64,000 nt of DNA from Diploscapter coronatus (taxonomy: Eukaryota > Nematoda > Chromadorea > Rhabditida > Rhabditidae), in NCBI GenBank assembly GCA_964036155.1, contig OZ038422.1:24947201-25011200 (forward strand), given 5' to 3'. The position numbers and the translations under genes were made by a program. Under the pieces are notes generated by a model. The model was not told the origin of the DNA. It did not search any database and saw only the letters and a program-made list of their open reading frames with translations. Of the stretch, positions 36,831 through 50,673 are shown piece by piece. Numbering within the stretch: position 1 is the stretch's first letter; each line of letters starts with the position of its first letter.

Positions 36831-39800
36831 TTAATAAATCGACTCAGGGTAAATCTCGTATGAGGTGAAGATTTGCTGCTGATTTTCACCGGTCGAGGGA
36901 TTTTCCGACGGAGGCGTCAGCGTTTCGGAATGTTGCTGGCTTGATTGTTGTTGGGGTCGAGCGGTGCTTTCAGCGGTGTGCGGCTTGGTTGCTAAAATTT
37001 AATCTTTCAATTTTATGCTAATTTTGCGACGATAAACCTTCTTCCTTGGCCATAATGATAATCTGCTCCTGAAGGTGTTGCTGTTGCCTGGCCTCTAGTT
37101 CTCGTTTTCTCTGTCTTCTCTGAGCGTCACGCATCGCGTTGTACTGGCGTCTTTCATCGCTGAATTTAGTTACATTAGATATGATGAAAAATACTTAGTG
37201 TTTTGTATTATCATTATCTATAGTAATATTTCAAACCAAATTCTTGGTCGTCTATTCACAAAGTCACTTCTAATATAGAGTAACTTTCAATTTAGGGGGG
37301 TTTCTATTAATTTGAGCAGCAAAATTATTTCTTACCTATCCATCCTATGATATTTGGCCCTAGCCTGCTCAGCCCTTCTCGCTCTTCTATTCTGTGCTGC
37401 GATGACGGAATTTCTGGTCTCTTCCGTCAGAGTCATGATGTCGCAGTTCTCCGCCATCTGACAGAGCTCTTCGTCGCGAGCGCGGGACTGCAAATAATTA
37501 TTTTATTCGAATACACTGCTTATGATTCACTCATTATAAAAAAAAAGTGCCCGAAAGGCTTGACACAGAATTTTGCAGCGTTATCGTTATAAATCGGTAC
37601 AAAGCTGTTCAGCCACTTGCGCCAATTTAATAAAGAATGCGTTTATTCAATGAGTAGTTTTGCGATATCAAAGCCATATTGAAGAAGATCGCGTTATTTG
37701 AGGTAAAATGATGCTGATAAACTATAAAGAAAAACTTGATGAATTCTCAAAGAAAGCATATTTTGTTCATTTTTATTCCATACCTTCCTCAACATCTCTG
37801 CCCTTCTCGCATTCTGCAACTGCTTGACTGTCGGGTCCATAGTGTGATATCTCAGTCTGGCTCGTTCAGCGCGTCTCGCCTTCGAAAGCAGGCGCTTCTG
37901 GATTTGATCAGGATTGGACGAAGAGATACGAACGTTGACGCCCTGAAAAACCACGTTTATATCGATTTTTTTTTTCAAATCATTCCATTCTTAGCATTTA
38001 ATGAATAATATAGAAAATTTACTCAAAGCAGAATTTTTCCTTCTAAATATGATCATCCTAGTGAGTTTTCTTATTATTTCGAAGAAGAAGAAATATAGTA
38101 AAGTATTCAAAATAGATTTTTTCCTTTCGAATATGATTTATTTTAGTGGGTATTTGAAATTTCTCGGATATTCGATAAAATTCTACTAACCCCCGTCCCA
38201 TCAATGACGACTTCATTGGACGCGAAAATCTGATGTGCATTAGCCAAAATAGAACTCCTTCCCGACGCATTGTCATCGAGCAGAGGGGTCTCTTTGCCAT
38301 CATTATCAGTCGTGGCGAGTTGATGGATCATGATCGTTTGACCGCTGCTGAAAAATTTCAAAGGTAGTTGCGTGTTGAATTTTTTTCTTTTTCTTCAATA
38401 ATTACATCCACCACGAGTATATTACCTTTCAATTTGATTTCATAATTTTCAAATTAATTTTTTTTAAAAATCACCGCGTTCACTCTACAAGTCAGCCCTA
38501 CGGTATTCACTTTCTCGTTCCAAAGAAGTGAGAAATATATTCTCCCGAAATTTAAAGTAGAATGATGTTTACCTCATACTTTCCTTCAGCATTGCCTCTG
38601 TCGTGATGAGAGTTCCATCAGGCAGTCGGATTTCAATCGGGCACCCAGTCGAGTCGATGCCCGTTACGAGCATGTTCATCAGAGCTTTCTCATCGATGTA
38701 TTGTTGCTGAACATATTATCTTATTCCGAGTTTATGATACTGTAATCTTAATAATCTTAAAATATCGTAGCATGACATGAGTAAATTTTAAAAATAGCGC
38801 TATAAAGTGTGGTAGGAAAAAACATCGTCATGGCGATGCTTTTTAACTTTAAATCTCTTGATATAGCAATTTAAGATACGTCAAAATTTCTGATGCTATT
38901 ACTTCAAGCGCAATCGCCTTACCTGAACCGGTTGCATGAAGACTTCCTGCTCAGCCATAGGCATAGGTACGATCTCTCCGTCCGAAGTGAGCATCATCTT
39001 CTCGCATCGTTCAGTGGGAGGGGCAGTGTTCCTCGGATTGCCGTGCGTACGCTCAGTGCGTTGGCGGAGAAGCGCCATTTGAGCCTGAAAATTCTTTTAT
39101 TTTTCTGCACTTGTTTATTTATGATTTTTGAACTACTGAGGGAAGTTCGCGCTATCTTTAACAGAGAATCCACTTTCATTATCTTTTCTTGAAATGTGTT
39201 TCGATTTTCAAACATTTCATAGTGCAAAAATCTCCTTGTTAAACCTATGAAACTGCTCAGAATTTTATTCGACAATTATTTTCCCATTCAAAAGTAAGCA
39301 ATTCCTTAAAACCTTTTCGAACTAACCATTTTAGTTCTCCTGATGACCTCCCTCTCGAGTCTATTCAAGATTTCGTCCTGTTCATCCACAGGCTCTCTCC
39401 TCGTTTGCAGCTCAACGCCCCCTTCATGTTGCATGTCCTCCTCGACTCCTCCTGCCACGTCGATGAAGTGTTCGTCGTCTTCCTGGAAACTATCGTATTG
39501 GGGATTATACTAATTTTTCTTGTAAAAATTGCTGTAATTTTCCCTTCTAAACATTGCCGTAGCGCTTCTAAAATAGCTTTAACTTTCGATATTTTGGAAG
39601 AATATATAAGCTAATGTTAAGCGACACATTGCTGGCTAAAATTTTCTCGCTAATTGGAACTATCCTCTGGAGGATAAAATTTACTACTTTCTAGATTTGC
39701 AAATCTTCCAAATTTACCTGATCTCTATCCCTCTTGTTGATGCTGTTCATCATCTCCCCGTCGTTCGCTCCTTCTTCTCCCATTTGCAGCTCTCTTCTGA

Positions 39801-42800
39801 TGGAGTCGATTTCCTCATCGAAATCCTCGTCATCCGGATGCTCATCCAGAATGCTCGAGTTCGACAGATTCGACTGCATGTGACGTGCGTTCAGGGCTCG
39901 TTGTCTTGCGACAGTGCGGACACCTGAAACTTCTTTCATTTTCTACCACTTGATTAGTTTTTGATGCGAATCTTTTTCCCTAGAAATAAAGTCGTATCGA
40001 AATAATCTAGTTTCCAGTTCTTTATGTCTTGTTGCTTTTAAACTTTCATTTTTTCAAATTTGCAGTCGTATCGAGTCCGTTTTCCTTCTCTATGCTTTAT
40101 CACATGATTCGATTTTTCAACTCACCAGACGGAGAAGGATCCACAATCGAATCGATGATCATTGAGTTAGATGCAGATGGGAACGACTCAGACAAATCGC
40201 CACTCGCTAAATTTCAACCTTTGCCAAAATTCGAACTCAACCCTCCTACCAATCGAGCCATTCGAGCTCAGCATTCCTGGCGTTTCTCCTCTTGCCATAG
40301 CTGCACGGATCTTCTTGGCATGCGCTCTTTTGGCGTTGTACTCCTGAAAATATTGTTTTTATTGATTTTTCTCATAATTTTTTTTTTTTTTTTTTTTTAA
40401 TATTTACCTTTCTCTGCTCCGGAGACATTCTCTGATATCTCAATCTAGCGGCCTCAGCCTTCTTGGCATTTCTGACCATGATTTGCTGGGCCTTGGAGAG
40501 AGCCTCATTCGAAATTCTCCCAGCCGGAGTGGACAGCAGACTCTCCTCCTGAATTTTAGATTATTAAATTAGTTCCAGAATTTTCTAAATTTGGAGAAAG
40601 TTCAAGGATCTCCCCAGAATTTGCAAATTTTTAGATGAGTTCCAGAATTTTCCACTTTTACCTCCTGTCTTCTTCTCCTGAAAGCTTCCGTCCTTCTCTG
40701 ATTGTAAGCGCGCTTCTCCTCCAGAGACATTCGGTGGTACCTAAAATTAAAAAAATTAGAATTTAGAAGTTGGTAGAAAAAGTGCAACGCCAATACGAGA
40801 AAACAAAGCAAAAAATAAAAAGTGGAAGATTTGTGAACGTTTCAAGAATTTGAAAATGAAAAGCGAGAACTTTTATATAATTGGATATAAAAGCGTGAAT
40901 AGAGAATAGAAAAAAATGAATGAAGCGAAGAAACACGATATTTTCTCGATATTTCTATTGAACTTAGAAATTTTGAAGAGAAAATTGTGATCTTTTATCA
41001 TTCTTCTGTGTATGTAACTGATTGACCTCAGCCTAGCAGCCTCAGCCTTCTTTGCATTGTTGTATTGCAGGTTGACGCGGACTTTCTCGTGGTCGACTTT
41101 TGTCGGATCGTCAGGGTCCAGACCAAGGGCTCGCATTCGACGACGGTTGTTGTAGATTCTAAATTTTTGACGTTATTATGGAATTATCCTAGTTTCTTCT
41201 AATTTTTTAAAAAGATTTTCTAGATTTTTTTTTCGGAATTCACAAAATTAGTATATTTTTAGGATTTGTAAATTATTTTGTAAGATTCACCGTCTTTCTT
41301 GTTCAGTCATTCTCTGATATCTGGATCTAGCGGCTTCGGCTCTCTTAGCTCTAGTATATTCATCCCTCGTGATAATTCGACTTCCACCAGGACCCATTTG
41401 ACGGACGGGGAAAACCAAATCATCGTCGTCCTGGAATTTGAATATTTTTAATTATAAAATGTTATCTTCGTTCTTCCGAAGTAAGTATTTCCAAATTTCC
41501 TAATGGCAAAATTACACAGGTTTTCACGATTCTCAATGCTAAACTCCAAAATGATCCCTTTTAAGAAATATTTTCTTTACTAGAAATCTAAAGATCAAAT
41601 TTTTACCTCCAAATCATGCCCGGACGTAAGCAGTGGGTCCAGATCCTTCCTGTCCCTGATTTGTTTCCCTCGTTTGCTGTCGTAGATCCTCTCAGTCATT
41701 GCCATGTCGACATCGATGCCGGCGTGGTCGTCCTTCAGAAGCGGATCGTGGGAAGTCGATGCCTCGTGGTCGGAGAAAAAGGCGTCCATGAAGTCGTTCA
41801 TTTGCTCGGCCTGCTGCGCAGCGGGATGTTCTTTGCCGGAAGTGCGAAGCTGAAAAATAAAAGAATCGATAATTATAGATTTTTATTGGCTATTATCAGT
41901 TTTATAGTTAGGGACTGCAAACTCCGATCTCTTGAATTCTTCGCACTGTTTCAAAAAGTAGTCATTTGAAAACCCAAAATAGGAAGCGAGTATACTTCAA
42001 AATTCCTAGGCATAGAAAGGCATGATCCAACTCGATGAACCATTCAATGAAACGGTTCTGTATGAAACATCGGCGTAAACCTCGCGTGCTCTCACTCGTA
42101 CTCATGGCTATTTTACGAATTGAAAGTGTGTTAATTTTGATTAGTGCTTCGGTGGAATTTCTTGATCAGGAATGACTTTTACTTGATCATTTCCTTCAAG
42201 AGTTTGCTAGTTACGTCCTAATTGATCTGTTGGAGTTGAGAACTATCGAAATACGTGAATGTTGCAAAACCATTTGCGGTTCCTATTTATATTTATAGGT
42301 AATTTTTGCACAAAAAAAAAAAAAATTACCAGACTCGTCGAGGGTCCATCAATGGACATGCCCGTCATTCTTCCGACCGAGCCATTCATACTCCCCGAGT
42401 GATGTCCGCCCATCACATTGTCACTGCTGCATGTGGAACTCAGCATCGGGTTCAAGTTGTAGTCCTTTCGCTCGGGCGTAAAGACAGAGCCGGTTTGATG
42501 GAAGGTGGTCGGAGCGTGCGTGTAGAAGGTGGAGGAGGCCTGAAAAATTTCATTTGTTTAGGGAAAAAAAATGAAAGGTTAAATTTTGTAAGATGGGATA
42601 ATTTCTAATGGGATTTTTTTTTAAAGAAGTTTGAAGATTTTCTGAAATTTCTCAATTCTACCTGCTGAAACGTAGGAGACACACTAGCCGGCAAGAGGTT
42701 GGCCAATCTGGTATTTGAACCTCGAGTCGAAACTCCTGGGTTTGAATTGCTCGAACCTAAAAATTCAATTTTCTTCGGGATCTTTCTTTTCATTTTTCCC

Positions 42801-42933
42801 ATATCTTTCCAAAAATTTCGTCTTATCTATACACTTTTTCTTCAGAACCCAATTTTGAATGTATTTTTCTCCAAGTTGTCGACTAACCCGGCTGTGCATC
42901 CCCCGATCGACTGTACAGTGGATGTTCATTCAT
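36831..42933 (-). CDS. AEAARxRYxRM-repeat nuclear protein, paralogue B (889 aa)
   Basis: Nineteen exons join in phase: 42933-42888, 42756-42662, 42539-42330, 41849-41607, 41430-41291, 41158-41027, 40740-40662, 40548-40408, 40343-40250, 40206-40126, 39923-39718, 39482-39327, 39084-38923, 38706-38573, 38347-38191, 37942-37784, 37487-37336, 37159-37038, 36991-36831. Five basic helical repeats with core AEAARxRYxRM followed by acidic then Arg-rich residues and YNxRR lie near 222-255, 276-312, 337-378, 708-745 and 777-825. Acidic stretches and a Q/S-rich C-terminus ending PESIY flank them. The repeats recall the STPR DNA-binding repeat of silkworm FMBP-1, though similarity is by eye only. A nuclear, nucleic-acid-binding role is inferred. 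It is a tandem copy of the gene just upstream, with shared exon order and intron phases. TTTTCAG upstream suggests its own trans-splice site. Confidence 0.82.
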
Positions 42934-44448
42934 TTTTCCCGTAGCGCATCCACGAAAATCCCTGATTTGTCCTTGAGTTTCAGATGACGATCCTGAAAAT
43001 TTCAGTTTAAATAAATTCAGATTTTAAACTTGCATTTTACCCAAAGTTAGGTAAGTTAATGGTGAACGCAAGTTTTGAGTTAAATTCTCAAATCTACCCT
43101 CTAGAAATGTGCTCACATACTAAAATTTAGCAATGGGTCAGATTTTTAGAGAAGTCGATCTTTCGAATTTTCCTCGAAAATTGAATACCATCACCAGATC
43201 TCTAGGAATAGCATAAAAATACGTTGAAATATTCAAAAATATCACAATTGTTGAAAACAATCGTAACTTCATCAAAAATAAACGCCAACTTTCGGAGTAC
43301 AACATTTATTCGGAGTACGGAATTCGGCGAGCCGAACGGAGAGCTAACGATTACGGTAGGTGGTGGGGTATTTTGGTGGGGGATTACTGTGTAATTTTCG
43401 ACGGGGGAATATATGGGGCGAGCAAAGTTGATAAAACAGGTTACAAAATAAAGAATATATGAGGAACGAAATTCCGCCATATATCATATGATGTGGAAAT
43501 GAGATAGAATAAAATTTAGATCGAATAGAAGGATCTTCCTCTACAGAAATAAACTCGATTCCTCTCATCAAAATCGTAGACAGACACAATTTGTAGGCGA
43601 AATTCTAGGATAAAACGACGCACTACAGTAAAACAAAATCAAAGCGATGAGTAATACAAGATTATACCATTTCTTAAGCCCAAAAATATGGAATTTCAAA
43701 ATCGATATTCCCATATTTTCGGCCTCCCAAACACAGCTAAAATGGGCATTCCATTTTGGTACCGAGCTACCAAATGACGGTCTTGATACCAAATCTAGTA
43801 TCCCAAAATCAGAGTTTTATAAAAACCATAATAAGATATACTCGAAGAAAACTCTAACTATAAGAATAGATGATAAATCTGGGACGAAATAAGGTCAATC
43901 GAGAATAAAAATCATCATATAGGTAGTTGGAAATTGTAGGTTTTCTGAGTAAAATTCACATAGAATCCCCTCCCTAACGGCAGAATAGTCTTTTCTCTTC
44001 ATTTTCTTCGCATTATTTCCTTCATAGAGAGAAATAGCATGTCAAAAATGAGAGAGGATGAGATTTTCTCGTCGTTAAGGAACGAGACACATTAAATAAA
44101 ATTTTAAGGAAAATTGACGACAACCCGGGGGTAAAGAGAACTGTAATGATGTTTTAGAATAGATAGAATTAGAAATTGAGAGAATTTCGAGGGAAGATTA
44201 AATACAGAAAAGCTTTGAGAAAGCATGCCTCAATTTTGCAAACTACTCCATTTTTGCAAAACTACCACACACTTCACGTACAAGTTGGAATAAATGGGTG
44301 GATAAGATAAAATTTAAGGGGCATGGGGACTGACCAATTAGGTATACATAAGATAAAAACAGGTTCACTCAAAATTTGATGGCTCCAAATTCATGGAGTT
44401 GTGATCTGTGGATCGCCACGGACCCAACGCTTATCCTTGTCCAACGGT
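42934..44448. other. Intergenic between the tandem paralogues
   Basis: About 1.5 kb of AT-rich non-coding DNA separates the stop of paralogue A from the first exon of paralogue B. One GAAATAGC motif lies at 44031-44038. The spacing is longer than usual operon gaps, so separate promoters are likely. Confidence 0.55.
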
Positions 44449-44531
44449 TTAAGAGCGGTACGGGTTCATCACCTGGAAATTTAAACATTTTAAAACTAAT
44501 TTCTTTCAAAATTTTAAAAATATTCAATTTA

Positions 44532-44564
<33 letters not shown>

Positions 44565-47500
44565 TTTTAGAAGCAGATGAATGAATGAGCTTGCTTACCT
44601 GGCTAGGATGCGAGGAGCTTCCATTGGACAAAAGCATCGACTGGGTTGAGTAGCTGAGTCCCTGGTTGCTAGCCGCCTGGTGAGTCGCCTGCAATTGTTC
44701 AATTATTTCCAAAAATAGTTACAATTTTAGAAATTTATTTTTCCCTCATAAAAATCATCAAGTTCTATAAGAAAACATATCACCTAAAAATTTACTACAC
44801 TTCAAAAGCATATGGAAAAATATCGTTTTCCTAAACACATTCAATTTTCATAAAGTCCCCAATTTTTCTCGTAAGTTACAAATTGGAACCTGCTGAGTTC
44901 TGGACAGATTCTGGGGCACCTGATGCGAATGGAGCACCTGAGGCATTGCCTGCTGCTGTTGTTGTTGCTGCTAAAAAGAAAATTTATAATTTTTACAAAC
45001 AAATAACTGCACTTCAATTACAAAGGGTAACCTTTCTAATAACACCCACTTTCTGCATAGTTAATCTTGCCAGAAAGTGCGTGTGCATTACAAATATAGG
45101 TGTGGAATACAGGAGACGTTAAATCAATTATGAATTCGATACCTGGAGATGAGTTCCCGTGGGCAGCGACTGGTTGAGGATGTAGCCGGTGGTGACCGTC
45201 GACGAGGGCGAGCCGTTGCGGGTCTGAAAAATTTCAATTTCAGCACTTTCTTTACTTTAGTTCTTCACAACATTTATTTGCCTTCTGCAAAATTCTTCTC
45301 CATTAGAGTTCGTACTTTTCCGACTTCTCACCTTTCAAAGACTAACATGCATTATTTCATGACATTAACGACATCAAAAAGCATAAATCGATTTTTTCAG
45401 ATTTTTTTCAATAATCTAACCGATCTACTCACTTTGTCATCAAAACCTACCAACTGAGCAGCGAGCACCTGAGCGGCCGTGCCATTTCGCTGATTTCTCA
45501 GCAGCTGCTGATGTGCCTGTTGCGTGCGACGAAGGACATCCCTCTCAATCGTCGACAGGACGTCGGAGTCTTCCTGAACATTCTTATTTTGTTTAAAGTT
45601 AGTTTCATTTTTCATTTTTCAAAATTTAAAATTTTATTTTAGGATAGAACGTCTTTTTGCAGGAAAATAATCTGATTTTCATAAAAGACGTCTCATTTTC
45701 TTCTATTTTTAACAAAGTGTATTTTTACCTCCCCATTCTGTCCTTTCTTGACGCCCTGCATGGTCTGGATGGATCCGATCGTGGTGAGGATGTTGTTGGC
45801 CGCGGTCGCGCTGGTGCTGCCCAGATTAATGGTGCCCAGGTTTCCCTGCTGAGGTCCTCCGAGGCTCTGAGTGCCGCTGGGTCCGGCTCCGTCGTCGCCG
45901 CGCTTCCTCTTGGGTGTGTAGCGTTTCTGATTATATTGCTAAATAACCTCCCAGTTTTTCTAGTGTCGTGTTTACCGCGATACTCGCCTTCCGCTGTTCG
46001 GGCGTCATCCGCTGATAGCGAAGGCGAGCCGCCTCGGCCCGTTTGGCGTTGCGCACGACGATCTGCTGCGCCCTGTCCAGGGCCTCTCCGTTTATGCGAC
46101 CGATCGGCATCGCCAGAAGCATCTCCTCCTCCATGCGGCGGCGTCTGCAAACGTTTACTCCACTTTGAACTGATGTTTCAGATTTAAGATATTCTCACAG
46201 AATGTGTAAATTCTTGTCTATGTTTCAAAACTTATTCATTTTGGATAAGATTTATCGGAGTTCTGCTTTTTTTCTACATGATGAGGATAGAAATAAAATC
46301 AAAAATATTTTCATTTACATCCACGATTTTTTAAAAATTTTGCGAAGTTTGAAAAAGATATCGATTTTGCGGATTGTTTTTATTTACATACCTGAATGCC
46401 TCAGTGCGTCGCTGGTTATAGACGCGTTTCTCGTCGTCGGACATGCGGTGGTATCTTAATTTTGCACTAGCATTAGACAGTTAATCGCAATCACCGCAAG
46501 CTAGGAGTGAAGGACGAAGCAGGGTTTGTCCAATTTTCAAATTCTTTGAAAAAAAGATAACATTTTAAAATCGTTTTCTACTTGATTATTTTATATTTTT
46601 AAGTAAACTCATCATTTTTGTGCAGGTTCTATTTCAAGACTACCTTACTGAGAAAAATCCACAAGTGCTAGTTTTTCAGGTAAAACTGATAGTCAAGACA
46701 ATATTCAAGAGAGGAAGCTTGCTCTTTCGCAATTTTATCGTTCTCTTAAGCAAACCCTGCTTCCCTATCTCGTCTCGATCTACCTACCTGAGTCTGGCAG
46801 CCTCGGCCTTCTTCGCGTTCTGGGACTTGATGTGGTCTCTGACGAGCTGCTCGTCCTTCACGGGGTCGCCAGTCGTCGCTCCTGCGGCCTGCAGCAGAGC
46901 CAGAGAGGCAGCGTCAGCCTTCGACGGGTCCTGAACCAACAGAACAGGTAATCTGTTCCGAACAAAACGACGGATTTTTGGTTCAAGTCTATTTTTGACA
47001 AACTCCAAATAGGAAAACTGAATATTTCCATATTCAAATAGAAGACTTTCCCCAGGTTTTTTTCAGATCATGCAGTTACTTTCTACGAAACTTCACAAAA
47101 GCGTAAGTTTGTTTCACTTCTTTCTTTCTATGAAAATTTCAATCCTTGACTTTCATCTTTCAGAAACCTTCAAGAACAAAACGAGATATTAGAGCTTCCA
47201 AAATATTTAATTTTTCCACAACCCCTAAATGTTTCAAAAATGCAAGGATGCAAAACCACTCCTATCGAATTTCGCAGACCGTTCAAAAAAGCCGCAAAGT
47301 TTCAGAAACTCTCTTCTCCCGAAACTAACCTTGATGGCGTTAAGGGCGTTCTGCATCTGGCGCATGCGTCTGCGATTGTTATGATTACGTCTCTCATCGG
47401 GGGTCATTCTGGCGTACCTCGAGCGGGCCGCTTCGGCCCATTTGGCGCGCATTCTTTTCTCTCTCAACTGCTCGGTGATATCCGGATCTTCCTGCAACGT

Positions 47501-50172
47501 CAGAATTGAGCCAATGCTTCTTTGCAACGGGTCGTTGGTGATCGGTTGCTGTTGCTGTGCGGTCTGTGCCTGGTGGTGGACGATGTGAACGGCCTGAGGC
47601 CGAGCTGTTGTGGTGATTTGGGTGGTAGTAGGGGCGAAGCCCGTACCAACACTCACACCACCGCCACCGCCCACCGACGAGGCTGCTACCGCTGCCACAG
47701 CGCGGCTAGGGATAACGGGCGCCTAAATTTCTTTTTCGTCACAGAAATTTTCTACCAAAACGTTTTTTACTCTAGTAAAAAATTTTTGAAGAATCTTTCA
47801 CACACATACACTCTCAAAAAGTGAAGTTCAAAATTTTCGAAATCTCTTTTGGTTTAGGCGCCCGTTTTCACCTAGAATAGTCGAGAGAGAATCATTCTCT
47901 TTTCATAGGTCCCCAACTGGAACCGGAACATGATTGTGTTTTTATTTTATTATTTTATGGATGCAAAAATTCACGTGCGGTTGTTCGGACAAGGACTTTG
48001 TTTTATTTTTTAAAGAATGAGAATTTATATTTCATACAAAAAATATATGGTCATATCATTTGAGCAATTCAATATGTTGACTGATGTGTTTATTATTAGA
48101 GAGAGACAAGGGGTGCATATGTCGAATTTTTCTTTATCATTGTCTCGAAAAATCGTCATTTTTCTAAAATTTCAATGTTTAAATCAACTTTCCGAGACAA
48201 TGACATAACATATCATCACAAGCAGTGTTTTTATTGTCTTCGTTTTCAAGACAAGATTTGAGAGTTTTCTCGCATAATTCGCACAAAATGACTAGGGATT
48301 CACATTTTGCTTCCAAAATGTCCTATTGTTAGTTATAAATGCCTAGCCACTTTCTGCCAATTTCTTATTCAATCCGGTTCCGATAGGGGGCCCCAGAGAA
48401 TTTTTGGCGGGATTTTCAACATTTTTGAAAATCCCGGATTTCAATGCTTTTATTATATAACATTCACACGCAGCCGCGAGCAACCGATCTTTCCTCTTCA
48501 ATAAATCATTTGACTTTGTGTCCAAGAGTGGGCAGGGCTTGAGTTTAGGATTTTTGCAAAATTCACTCGATTTTAGATTTCTCAAAACCCGTTTAGTAGA
48601 AAAAATAGTGCATCTTTTCAAGATAGCTAAAGAGAACACATGCTACTTTCTCTCTTTCAAAATGACACTATTTTCTTTGCGGGTCGAGATTTGAAAAGTC
48701 TGCTCACTTTTTATTAACAATAATATTTCGTCTTTTATTTGGGTGAGCTTTTCAAATCGATGAATCAGGTGAATTTTTCCGAAATCCCGAATTCAGCCCC
48801 ACTCACTTTTGTGCAATTTGCAATTTGTCACTGTGATTTACCTGGATATCATTGGTCTCCCTGAGGATGGACTCAAGTTCCTCAATTTCCTTCTCGCGTT
48901 GGCGCTTGCGCTTCTGAGCCAGCGTGCGCTTCAGATTGAGCTCACGCTTCTCATCAGCCGAGAGACGGTGGTATCTGCAATTTTTTATTCTTATCTTTTA
49001 TTTCAATTTTTATTTTTATCTCGTTTAATAAAATTATTTTAAAAAGTCGATTTTGAAAGTTTCTATTCTGGCATCTTTTAGGATAAATTTTGTAGGAAAC
49101 TTGCATTTCGCTTTTTTTCAAAAATAAAAATAATAAACCTCATGCGCGCAGCCTCCGCCTGTCTGGCCCTCTTTAGTCTTTCCTTCTCGGCCTTATCAGG
49201 GGAGAGAGTCTTCACGTTCTTCGTCAGCGTCGGAATCAGCGACGATGCCGAATACGACAAGGGCTGTTGCTGCTGGGCCAGCTGGAATTTCTTATATTTC
49301 CAGATAGTTTTTATAATTTTCAATTCCTATGCTTCAACATTAGAGTGTTCTTATATCGATCAATTTATTGCTACGTCTCAAAATATCTAAACCAAACTTG
49401 TCAATAATTATTCCAGTCATTGTTGGCCATCGTGATAATTATTAAGTCAAAAATTGAGGCTTTTTATCAGCTGGAATGTTCCATCTTCAATCGTACCTGA
49501 TTGGACGAGCTGCCGCTGTGCGTGTTCCAGTTGGAAGTGGAGGGAGTGGACTGCTCGAAGTACTGATCCAGCATGGAGACGATTCTCTTGTCATTTCCAT
49601 CCTCGATGCCACCGACGCGGAGCGACTGCTGTTGGCGGTTCTGGGTGGCCAGCTGAAAGTATCTTTTTTGTTATTTTTTAATTTCACTTTTATTTTTCAA
49701 AAAATCCTACATTGTTAGGAATGAACCCGGCCGAGGACGAAGAATGGAACGGTGCAGTGGACGAAGTGGTGTAGGTGGACGACTGGTAGGTCGAGGGATG
49801 GAAGGATAGTCCCTGAATCTGGAGGCAATCATTATTATTTTATCAGGCAAATTAAATATTTTCTCGCTTTTTTATTTGAAATTTCAAAGATCTTTTCTTG
49901 TTGTGTCTGAAGAATCCGACTTTTTTTATTTGAGAGTTAAAGTTTTCTTAATTTTTTGAGACCTTAGTTCATAGTTTGTGTGGTTCATATTTCGCAAGTT
50001 TTTTTTTCTAGAAAATAATATCACACAAACATAAAAACCCACAAACTATGAGCTAAGCCTTTTTGAGTTATTTACGCCAATTAACTTTCCCAACTAGGGC
50101 AATTACCTGTTGCGCCTGCCCAGAGTTGCCTCTCGGGTCGGTCGAATACGCGTACGACAGATTCTGATTCAT
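44449..50172 (-). CDS. AEAARxRYxRM-repeat nuclear protein, paralogue A (662 aa)
   Basis: Fifteen exons join in phase: 50172-50107, 49818-49711, 49652-49497, 49281-49139, 48974-48842, 47722-47330, 46930-46788, 46454-46392, 46144-45976, 45926-45729, 45573-45433, 45223-45143, 44970-44890, 44688-44599, 44472-44449. Order: Ser/Thr/Tyr-rich N-terminus; repeat 1 (about 147-180); Gly/Thr/Gln-rich linker; repeat 2 (290-333); repeat 3 (368-402, RYHRMSDDEKRVYNQRR); repeat 4 (433-458, RYQRMTPEQRK); basic NLS-like KRYTPKRKR; then a Q/S/N-rich tail. Repeats 2-4 match repeats 1-3 of paralogue B, and the ERDVLRRT block matches its EREVIRRT block. The 3' splice to the short last exon (VMNPYRS and stop) is the least certain join. 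The start of exon 2 may be 49812 instead. AATTGCAG upstream of the ATG may accept a spliced leader. Confidence 0.8.
44530..44562. repeat. Poly(A)/(AT)n microsatellite in last intron of paralogue A
   Basis: A run of A followed by about eleven AT dinucleotides in the final intron. Such tracts vary in length between strains. Confidence 0.9.
47714..47866. repeat. 14-bp inverted repeat spanning the exon 6 3' splice site of paralogue A
   Basis: AACGGGCGCCTAAA at 47714-47727 is the exact reverse complement of 47853-47866. On the transcript the downstream arm contains the TTTAG acceptor and the first bases of the 393-nt exon 6; the upstream arm lies in the intron 125 nt before it. Pairing would bury the splice acceptor in a GC-rich stem. 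Confidence 0.8.
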
Positions 50173-50547
50173 CTTTGCTCACTTTGCTTTGGGGGTTTGG
50201 AGACTCACACAAAGTTTGAGTTTGAACCTGCAATTAAAGATAATTAGCCAATTATCTCGAGTTAATCACCCTGATAAATCGGGTAATTAACGATTCCGAC
50301 AAATGCGACGCGAAAAACGAACGGAAATGGTTTCTTGGAAAGTTCACCAAGGAATTCTTTCGCAAGTTCACTCGGTTTTTAAACTGGCTGAACTTTCCAA
50401 ATTGGTGATGAATGGACTGAGTGAAGTTTCCAAGAGTTCAGATAAAGAAAAAAACGCGAACGCTGAACGATGTTTTGGTGCATTGCAAAAGGGAAGAGGA
50501 GAGGGCTACCGTAATCCCTTGCCTCTCTCCCATGAATTGAAAAGAGG

Positions 50548-50570
50548 GAGAGAGAGAGAGAGAGAGAGAG
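50548..50570. repeat. (GA)n microsatellite
   Basis: About eleven GA dinucleotides inside the purine-rich upstream region of paralogue A. Confidence 0.95.
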
Positions 50571-50673
50571 TGCCATTGCGCAAGGGAACGACGAGCGAAA
50601 AAAAACGAGAAGGGGGAAAATAGACGAAGAGAAAATTGGGCAAAATAGGGAGGGAAAAGAAAAAAATTATAGA

